Origin: an uncultured Clostridium sp.
GTDB taxonomy: Bacteria; Bacillota_A; Clostridia; Lachnospirales; Lachnospiraceae
DNA length: 8,595 nucleotides
Direction: 5' to 3'
NCBI GenBank assembly: GCA_947174825.1
Contig: CAMWKN010000037.1
Coordinates: 1 to 8,595, forward strand
Shown in pieces: positions 1 to 5,317 of the stretch. The notes under the pieces were generated by a model that saw nothing but the letters and a program-made list of their open reading frames with translations, searched no databases and had not been told where the DNA came from. How positions within the stretch are numbered: the stretch's first letter is position 1; every line of letters begins with the position of its first letter. The position numbers and the translations under genes are program-made.

Positions 1-2
1 CC

Positions 3-50
3 AACGAGATCTTCACAAGTCTATTCGTAGGCATCGTCATTTGTGTATAA
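3..50 (+). other. Possible 3' tail of an upstream reading frame
   Basis: From the window edge the frame is open for 15 codons (NEIFTSLFVGIVICV) and stops at TAA 48-50, 12 bases before the first ATG of the next gene and in the same frame. The hydrophobic residues could be the end of a membrane protein, but 15 codons cannot identify anything. The +1-shifted frame is also open, from base 2 to the TAA at 68-70, and reads a basic stretch (RDLHKSIRRHRHLCIRYRY) that could instead be a displaced N-terminus of the next gene. Which frame is coding cannot be settled here. Confidence 0.2.
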
Positions 51-61
51 GATACAGATAT

Positions 62-78
62 CATGATTAATAATCATG
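62..78 (+). repeat. Inverted repeat over the first ATG
   Basis: CATGATT (62-68) and AATCATG (72-78) are perfect 7-base inverted repeats separated by three bases. In the RNA they could form a small hairpin that holds the ATG at 63-65 inside the stem. There is no clear Shine-Dalgarno sequence in the bases just before it. The stem is A+T-rich, so its stability would be modest. It is either a chance consequence of coding for MINNH or a sign that this ATG is not a free-standing start. Confidence 0.4.
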
Positions 79-1127
79 CCAGAAAAGGAGTTTCTTGTAA
101 TCCTAAATATATGGCAACTGCACTACAAAAACGATATGGAAATTCCATAGAAATCTTCTGGGTCAGCGAATATCCAGAATCCTGCCGTGAATTAGACGCC
201 ATGGGGATTTCTGTAATCAGGGCAAATTCCTGGGAGCATGTTAGGAAATTTTTTACAGCAATTATATATATTACCAATGATTCCTTTCCACACTGGGCAA
301 GGCACCGCAAAAATCAACTGTGGATTAATACATGGCATGGAGCCATGAATTATAAGCATATTGGGTATGATTACCTTCCTGCTATGAGTATTTTGGGCAG
401 GAAATTATTTCGTCTAAAGAATCGGAAACCTGATATATTTGTGGCTGGCAGCCGTTTTTTTGCAGAAGATACTGCAGAGTCATTTCGATTGCCAGCAGAT
501 ATTTTTCTGCCTTGTGGCTTGCCAAGAAATGATCTTTTTTTCAAGTCTGACCAGATAATGCGACAACGAATTTTAAAGGAACTGGATGTGTCAGATACAA
601 AGAAGGTTGTTCTATATGCACCTACCTTTCGTGATAGCGGACGTTCTTCTGCCTATGGAATGAATTTTACGCAGTTGCGGAGTGCGCTGCAGAGACGTTT
701 TGGTGGAGATTGGGTGGTTCTGTTCCGGAACCATAGTTTTGTAACAAAAGAGACAGGAAATACCGTGGACGCAAAAGATGTCAGTGAGTATCCAGATATG
801 CAGGAGTTGCTTCTAGTGGCAGATGTGCTAATTAGTGATTATTCTTCTTGTATGTGGGATTTTTCTTTGTTAAAGCGTCCTTGTTTTGTTTATGCACCAG
901 ACTTGAATGATTATCAGGAACATGAGAGAAATTTTGCCTATCCAATCGAAAGGTGGCCTTATCCGATCACCAAGACAAATGAGGATTTAATGAATTGTAT
1001 TTTACATTTTAAGGAAAAGAATTATCTGGAAAAACTTGAGAAACATCATGAAGATGCCGGCAGACTGGATGATGGTATGGCAACTCAGAGGTTGCTAGAA
1101 CGAATAAACTTGTCTTTATTGGAATGA
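63..1127 (+). CDS. CDP-glycerol glycerophosphotransferase family protein (N-terminus uncertain)
   Basis: A TagB/TagF-family enzyme, expected to transfer glycerol-phosphate from CDP-glycerol to a growing surface polymer or its lipid-linked primer on the inner face of the membrane. Family landmarks in order: CNPKY near residue 12, TWHG at 90-93 followed by KHIGYD, GLPRND at 152-157, YAPTFR at 185-190, RNHSF at 222-226 and SDYSSCMWDF at 258-267. These cover a complete GT-B-like transferase core of 354 residues. The start is doubtful: the first ATG has no good ribosome binding site and sits in an inverted repeat. The equivalent point in the fusion protein encoded at 1548-4055 lies about 47 residues into that protein, so an N-terminal flank may be missing, displaced by a frameshift, or truly absent. 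It lies 12 bases before tagD, which makes its substrate. Whether it primes (TagB-like) or polymerises (TagF-like) is not decidable from sequence alone. Confidence 0.85.
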   Translation: MINNHARKGVSCNPKYMATALQKRYGNSIEIFWVSEYPESCRELDAMGISVIRANSWEHVRKFFTAIIYITNDSFPHWARHRKNQLWINTWHGAMNYKHIGYDYLPAMSILGRKLFRLKNRKPDIFVAGSRFFAEDTAESFRLPADIFLPCGLPRNDLFFKSDQIMRQRILKELDVSDTKKVVLYAPTFRDSGRSSAYGMNFTQLRSALQRRFGGDWVVLFRNHSFVTKETGNTVDAKDVSEYPDMQELLLVADVLISDYSSCMWDFSLLKRPCFVYAPDLNDYQEHERNFAYPIERWPYPITKTNEDLMNCILHFKEKNYLEKLEKHHEDAGRLDDGMATQRLLERINLSLLE

Positions 1128-1129
1128 GT

Positions 1130-1134
1130 GGAGG
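1130..1134 (+). promoter_or_regulatory. Ribosome binding site deciding the tagD start
   Basis: GGAGG lies 5 bases before ATG 1140, 2 bases before ATG 1137, and overlaps the GTG at 1128-1130. Only the start at 1140 has normal spacing, and it gives MKRVITYGTFDLLH, matching the TagD N-terminus. Confidence 0.8.
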
Positions 1135-1139
1135 TAATG

Positions 1140-1529
1140 ATGAAACGAGTAATTACTTATGGAACTTTTGATTTACTGCATTATGGACATATCAATTTAT
1201 TGCAACGTGCAAAGGCTCTGGGAGATTATTTGGTTGTTGTGCTTTCCAGTGATGAATTTAACTGGAGAGAAAAACAGAAAAAATGTTATTTTTCCTATGA
1301 GGAGCGCAAGAAACTATTAGAAGCGGTGCGTTATGTGGATCTGGTAATACCAGAAGAAAATTGGGAACAAAAGATTTCCGATGTACAGGAGTATCATATT
1401 GATACTTTTGTGATGGGGGATGACTGGGAAGGGAAGTTCGATTTTCTGAAAGAATACTGTGATGTAGTGTATTTACCGCGGACTCCAGAGATTTCCACAA
1501 CACAAATCAAACAGGAATTGAAGAAGTAA
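1140..1529 (+). CDS. tagD: Glycerol-3-phosphate cytidylyltransferase (TagD)
   Basis: Makes CDP-glycerol and pyrophosphate from CTP and sn-glycerol 3-phosphate in the cytoplasm, supplying the donor for glycerol-phosphate polymers. The product is 129 residues from ATG 1140, the same length as Bacillus subtilis TagD as I remember it, and very close to it throughout. It has the nucleotidyltransferase motif GTFDLLHYGH (HxGH) at residues 8-17, then NWEQK, FVMGDDWEGKFDFLK and YLPRT near the C-terminus. The usual RTxGISTT signature reads RTPEISTT here: Arg and ISTT are kept, but the Gly is Glu. The open frame extends 5' to a GTG at 1128, rejected because it overlaps the ribosome binding site. It lies between two CDP-glycerol-using genes with gaps of 12 and 18 bases, so co-transcription is likely. 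Identification is very secure. Only the effect of the Gly-to-Glu change is unknown. Confidence 0.96.
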   Translation: MKRVITYGTFDLLHYGHINLLQRAKALGDYLVVVLSSDEFNWREKQKKCYFSYEERKKLLEAVRYVDLVIPEENWEQKISDVQEYHIDTFVMGDDWEGKFDFLKEYCDVVYLPRTPEISTTQIKQELKK

Positions 1530-1547
1530 AAGGGAGAATATAATACA

Positions 1548-4055
1548 ATGAATAAGTTATTATTGGAAATAAAATCCATAGGTGGCTGTCTATACCGTCC
1601 TTTTCATAAGTGGGTCAATTCCGGTAGTTTCAGAAAATGTGCCCGATATGCAAAATATTTTCACAATAAGAAGCTTCAAAATAATACTGTTCTTTATGAA
1701 TCCTTTTTCGGACGTGGCATGCTATGCAATCCATATGCTATTTTTCTACAATTATTACAGGATCCAGCTTTTAAACATTTCAAACATGTCTGGGTTTTAG
1801 ATGATATGAAAAACCATTCTGTATTATTAGATGAATATTCCAAATACCGTAATGTAATCTTTGTGCAACGAGAAAGCAAAGAATACCTAAAGTATCTTTG
1901 TAGCGCAAAATATTTGATTAATAATGTAACCTTTCCGTCCTATTTTTCTAAAAAGGAGGGACAGATTTATCTGAATACCTGGCATGGAATTCCTATTAAG
2001 CATCTGGGCTATGATCTTCCAAATGGTAACATTGAAGTCTCCAATACTGTACGCAATTTTTTGCATGCAGATTATCTGCTTGCTGCAAATTCTTTCTTTG
2101 TAGATATTTATGAAAATGCTTTTAAAATGCGCGAGATCTATAAAGGTAAGATTATTAAGGAAGGGTATCCTCGTCTGGATCTCTCTTATCAATTTACTCC
2201 AGAAGGAGTATATCAAAAACTGGAGAAATATGGAGTCCGTGTAAATCCCTCCAAAAAAATCATTCTATTCGCACCAACATGGCGAGGAGTTTCCTATAAA
2301 GATGCTAATAGTGATGTAAGCAGTTACTACACAATAAAAAACCAGCTGGAACAGCAAATTGATACAGACCAGTACCAGATACTGATTAAAGTCCATCAAC
2401 GTGTATATGAATTGGCTCGAGAGGAACTGACAGAAGATTTCATTGTACCAGCCATGATTGATGCCAATGAGATCATGGGAATTACTGATATATTAATCAG
2501 TGATTTTTCCAGTATCTATTTTGATTTTCTTACCACAGGGAAACCGATCCTGTTTCTGATTGAGGATGCTGAAAAATACAGCCAGGAACGAGGATTATAT
2601 TTCTCATTGGACAAACTGCCGGGACCACATACTGATTCCATATCTACACTGGCAGATTGGATCAATCATATCGAAACAGTTTCAGAAAAATATGCAAACC
2701 AATACCATGAACTTCAGGAATGGAGTAATGGAGTTTACACAGATAATATCTCACAGAAAATCATTGATATTGTATTTAAAAGAAAAGAAAGTGAATATCA
2801 GATCATTCAACAGACAAAGCAGAAAAAACATATCTTAATTCAGCGTGGAAAGATGCTTGTCAACGGAATATCTACCTCTTTGCTAAATCTGTTAAATTGT
2901 ATTGATTATGATCAATACGATGTTTCTGTCATGCTGTCAGATGCTGCAACAACTGACGAACAGAAAATGGTGGAACAAATTCATCCAAATGCCAGAGTCT
3001 TCTATCGAAACTCTACTTACAATGCCACTTACCATCAGGAAGTATGCCGGATGTACCGTCAGAGACACAATATCTTTAAACCGGGATTTTCACTCTTTGC
3101 AGAAGATTTTGATCGCTCTTATGGTAATGTAGATTTTGATTATGCCATTGATTTTGAAGGATATAATCATTATTACTCTAACCTCCTTCTACAATGTCCT
3201 AACGCCGTAAAGTCTATTTGGATGCATAATGATATGGCAGCAGAGTGTGAACTAAAATATCCGTGGTTGGAAGATTATTTCCCTATTTACCAGTATTATG
3301 ACCGAATTGTATCTTGCAGCAAAGATATCATGGTAGTAAATCGTGACAATCTGGCAGGTAAATATGCCGAATATGATAAATTCCGTTATGCTAAAAACTT
3401 TGTAAACCCAGAGGATGTTTTTTCTAAAAAGGATTATCCAGAGAAAAGAGTATACGAAGGACAAACTTATATTATGGCAAACGAGTCGCAACATTGGTCT
3501 TATATTACCGGAAAATTGTTGCCATATATCCCGGAACACAATGATAAAGGAGAACATAATTATCGTTTTGTTACCGTAGGCCGTCTGTCTCCAGAAAAAA
3601 ATCATGAAAATCTGATTTATGCGTTCCAAAGACTGCGTCAGAAAAATAAAAACGTATATTTATATATTATTGGCAACGGGCCTCTTGGGATAACATTACA
3701 AAATTTAATTCAGACACTAGATTTACAAGATCATATTATCATCACTGGAAAAATAGAAAACCCGTTTTCGGTTATGAAAAACTGTGATTGTTTTATACTG
3801 CCATCCCTTCATGAAGGGCAACCAATGGTAATCCATGAGGCCAGGCTGTTGCAAATGCCAATTATCTGCTCTGAATTTTCTTCAGCCAATGGGATAAAAC
3901 TTGAAAACGGACAATATATGATTGGTACCACGGAAGAAGAGATTTATGGAGGAATGAAAGCTTTTCTGGATGGTAAAGTTCCAGCAAATTATGTATTTGA
4001 TGGGGAAGCTTATAATCGGGAAGCTTATGAGGAATTTATGAATGCGATAACATAG
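1548..4055 (+). CDS. Fusion of CDP-glycerol glycerophosphotransferase and GT4 glycosyltransferase
   Basis: An 835-residue protein with two catalytic modules. Residues about 45-410 form a CDP-glycerol glycerophosphotransferase (TagF-like) domain: ESFFGRGMLCNP at 51-62, NTWHGIPIKHLGYD at 143-156, GYPRLDL at 206-212, FAPTWRG at 241-247, KVH at 281-283 and SDFSSIYFDF at 318-327. Residues about 425-835 form a GT-B-fold GT4-type glycosyltransferase: MLVNGISTSLLNLLN at 436-450 as the N-terminal glycine loop region, VGRLSPEKN at 677-685, GNGPLG at 709-714 and the EX7E-type donor site EGQPMVIHE at 756-764. The first 40 or so residues are basic and may contact the membrane. No frameshift is visible, and both modules look complete. 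AGGGAG at 1531-1536 precedes the ATG by 11 bases, and tagD ends 18 bases upstream. Likely role (inference): polymerase adding glycerol-phosphate and sugar alternately, or adding glycerol-phosphate and decorating it. TagF-like capsule polymerases with extra glycosyltransferase domains are a known precedent. Sugar and linkage cannot be read from sequence. Confidence 0.9.
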   Translation: MNKLLLEIKSIGGCLYRPFHKWVNSGSFRKCARYAKYFHNKKLQNNTVLYESFFGRGMLCNPYAIFLQLLQDPAFKHFKHVWVLDDMKNHSVLLDEYSKYRNVIFVQRESKEYLKYLCSAKYLINNVTFPSYFSKKEGQIYLNTWHGIPIKHLGYDLPNGNIEVSNTVRNFLHADYLLAANSFFVDIYENAFKMREIYKGKIIKEGYPRLDLSYQFTPEGVYQKLEKYGVRVNPSKKIILFAPTWRGVSYKDANSDVSSYYTIKNQLEQQIDTDQYQILIKVHQRVYELAREELTEDFIVPAMIDANEIMGITDILISDFSSIYFDFLTTGKPILFLIEDAEKYSQERGLYFSLDKLPGPHTDSISTLADWINHIETVSEKYANQYHELQEWSNGVYTDNISQKIIDIVFKRKESEYQIIQQTKQKKHILIQRGKMLVNGISTSLLNLLNCIDYDQYDVSVMLSDAATTDEQKMVEQIHPNARVFYRNSTYNATYHQEVCRMYRQRHNIFKPGFSLFAEDFDRSYGNVDFDYAIDFEGYNHYYSNLLLQCPNAVKSIWMHNDMAAECELKYPWLEDYFPIYQYYDRIVSCSKDIMVVNRDNLAGKYAEYDKFRYAKNFVNPEDVFSKKDYPEKRVYEGQTYIMANESQHWSYITGKLLPYIPEHNDKGEHNYRFVTVGRLSPEKNHENLIYAFQRLRQKNKNVYLYIIGNGPLGITLQNLIQTLDLQDHIIITGKIENPFSVMKNCDCFILPSLHEGQPMVIHEARLLQMPIICSEFSSANGIKLENGQYMIGTTEEEIYGGMKAFLDGKVPANYVFDGEAYNREAYEEFMNAIT

Positions 4056-4088
4056 GTATATATTCATTAAATCAATCAATATTCAATC

Positions 4089-4094
4089 AGGAGG
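4089..4094 (+). promoter_or_regulatory. Ribosome binding site for the acyltransferase gene
   Basis: A perfect AGGAGG lies 6 bases before ATG 4101. The 45-base gap from the fusion gene shows no terminator-like hairpin, so read-through from upstream is expected. Confidence 0.8.
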
Positions 4095-4100
4095 CAAGGT

Positions 4101-5180
4101 ATGAAGAGTTTTACCACTAAAGATTCACAATGTATAAAAGGAATTGCCATCATTATTATGATGTTTCATCATTGTTTTGCTAATACATGGCGTTATCAAG
4201 GATATTCTGTTAACTTTTTCCCATTTGACGAAGCAACAATGAATGCATTTACTCTGGCATTGAAACAATGTGTTGGTATGTTTGCATTTATCTCTGTATT
4301 TGGAATGACAGTAACTTATAATAAACTAAATAATCCTACCCGAAAAGATTATGAACGAATCACTTTACGCCGTCTATTCCGTATGATGAATGGCTATATG
4401 CTGGTTTTTCTTCTGGTACAAGTAATTAGTCTACTGTTAGGTCAAAACAGAATACATGAAGTATATGGCAACAACATTGAATGTGGCATACAGATCTTCA
4501 TTGATTTTTTAGGACTGGCCAATGTATTTTCTACAGCCACCTATCTTGCAACCTGGTGGTATATGAGTATGGCGATTATTATTGTTATCTCCTTTCCTGT
4601 TCTATATTTATGTTATAAAAAATGGGGGGGAAGTATACTTTTATTTATTACGATCCTTCCATTTATTATTACTTTTAAATACGAAAATATATTCCGCTAT
4701 ATGGGGGTGCTAATGTTTGGCATTGCCTTTGCAGAAGATAATTTGTTTGAAAAATGGAACTCCTATACTCTATTCCATTCTAAACGACTTACCTATTTTT
4801 TTAAGTTTTTAATAGAAATATTGTTTATGTATTTACTGTACTGTGGACGCAGTTCTTCTCTGGCATATCCACTGATTGCGTTATGGGACAGCCTTCTTCC
4901 GGTTGTGATGATTTTATTTTCTATAGATTTCATTATATATCAAAAAGTACTCAGAAATATATTAATGTTTTTAGGAAAACACTCAATGAATATTTATTTG
5001 ATCCATAATATGTTCCGTGTTTTCTGGTGTCCTGATTTTATTTATTCGTTTCGATCATGTTGGATCATCCCGATTGTATTATTACTTGTATCGCTTTTAT
5101 TTTCTATCTGTGTAGAATCGTTCAAAAAGTTAACAGGATATAATGCATGGATACAAAGGATCGAAAACAAGATAGGTTAA
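4101..5180 (+). CDS. Acyltransferase-3 family membrane protein
   Basis: A 359-residue multi-pass membrane protein of the acyltransferase-3 family (the OafA/WecH group), whose members usually move an acetyl or other short acyl group from a cytoplasmic donor onto a surface polysaccharide or its precursor. The signature is at the N-terminus: CIKGIAIIIMMFHH at residues 11-24, with the family's conserved membrane-embedded histidine at 23 or 24. TWWYMS at 151-156 and the C-terminal GKHSMNIYLIH at 292-302 are also typical. I count about ten hydrophobic segments over the whole length, and there is no extra periplasmic SGNH domain, so this is the short membrane-only form. The start is supported by AGGAGG at 6-base spacing. 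It follows the glycerophosphotransferase/glycosyltransferase fusion by 45 bases, which suggests that it modifies that product, probably by O-acetylation. The acceptor and the acyl group are inferred from context only. Confidence 0.88.
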   Translation: MKSFTTKDSQCIKGIAIIIMMFHHCFANTWRYQGYSVNFFPFDEATMNAFTLALKQCVGMFAFISVFGMTVTYNKLNNPTRKDYERITLRRLFRMMNGYMLVFLLVQVISLLLGQNRIHEVYGNNIECGIQIFIDFLGLANVFSTATYLATWWYMSMAIIIVISFPVLYLCYKKWGGSILLFITILPFIITFKYENIFRYMGVLMFGIAFAEDNLFEKWNSYTLFHSKRLTYFFKFLIEILFMYLLYCGRSSSLAYPLIALWDSLLPVVMILFSIDFIIYQKVLRNILMFLGKHSMNIYLIHNMFRVFWCPDFIYSFRSCWIIPIVLLLVSLLFSICVESFKKLTGYNAWIQRIENKIG

Positions 5181-5197
5181 TTAACATGATAAAGTAT

Positions 5198-5226
5198 ATC
5201 ACAAAATGCATTTTAATTAATATAAC
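5198..5226 (+). promoter_or_regulatory. Weak candidate promoter upstream of the GT-C gene
   Basis: ATCACA (5198-5203, four of six matches to TTGACA) and TATAAC (5221-5226, five of six to TATAAT) are exactly 17 bases apart, the ideal sigma-A spacing. In DNA this A+T-rich such matches arise easily, so this is only a candidate. The 137-base gap here is the longest between + strand genes in the window, which makes it the most likely place for an internal promoter. Confidence 0.3.
5203..5214. repeat. Perfect 12-base palindrome in the intergenic gap
   Basis: AAAATGCATTTT is a perfect 12-base palindrome. It lies between the -35-like and -10-like elements of the candidate promoter, where a dimeric repressor could bind. 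Two copies of TTAATTAA (5177-5184 and 5213-5220) flank it, one running into the end of the acyltransferase gene. All of these are A+T-rich and could be chance. No regulator family is suggested. Confidence 0.3.
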
Positions 5227-5262
5227 AACATAGCGAAAAGTTACTTTTATATATTGCTTTTT

Positions 5263-5271
5263 AAAGGGAGG
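5263..5271 (+). promoter_or_regulatory. Ribosome binding site of the leader ORF
   Basis: AAAGGGAGG lies 5 bases before ATG 5277. It is too far (46 bases) from the GT-C start at 5318 to serve it directly, so its only apparent client is the 12-codon ORF. Confidence 0.6.
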
Positions 5272-5276
5272 CAGAT

Positions 5277-5315
5277 ATGAGACAAGATTATCTTTTTAGT
5301 TTGGAGGAGGAATAA
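5277..5315 (+). CDS. Possible 12-residue leader peptide coupled to the GT-C gene
   Basis: ATG 5277 opens a short frame reading MRQDYLFSLEEE and stopping at TAA 5313-5315, 2 bases before ATG 5318. It has a strong ribosome binding site at good spacing. Its last codons, GAG GAG GAA, contain the GGAGGAGG that serves the next gene, so ribosomes translating the leader would cover that site and then stop next to the following start. This is the arrangement expected for translational coupling. I recognise no family. It shows no run of one amino acid that would suggest classical amino-acid attenuation, and no hairpin is evident. It could also be the relic of a lost gene's start. Confidence 0.45.
   Translation: MRQDYLFSLEEE
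5303..5310 (+). promoter_or_regulatory. Ribosome binding site of the GT-C gene, inside the leader ORF
   Basis: GGAGGAGG lies 7 bases before ATG 5318 and fixes that start. It is unusual in being made of the last codons of the 12-codon leader. Confidence 0.8.
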
Positions 5316-5317
5316 AT

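Noticed and set aside
1128..1139. GTG 1128 or ATG 1137 as the tagD start
   Set aside because: GTG overlaps the GGAGG ribosome binding site and ATG 1137 is only 2 bases from it. ATG 1140 has normal spacing and gives the usual 129-residue protein.
3252..3629. 125-codon frame on the - strand inside the fusion gene
   Set aside because: It lies antisense to a well-conserved glycosyltransferase region and shows no family motif or ribosome binding site. It is a shadow of the A+T-rich coding strand.
5187..5201. Small hairpin TGATA/TATCA after the acyltransferase gene as a terminator
   Set aside because: A 5-base stem with one G-C pair and no T-run after it would not terminate transcription.
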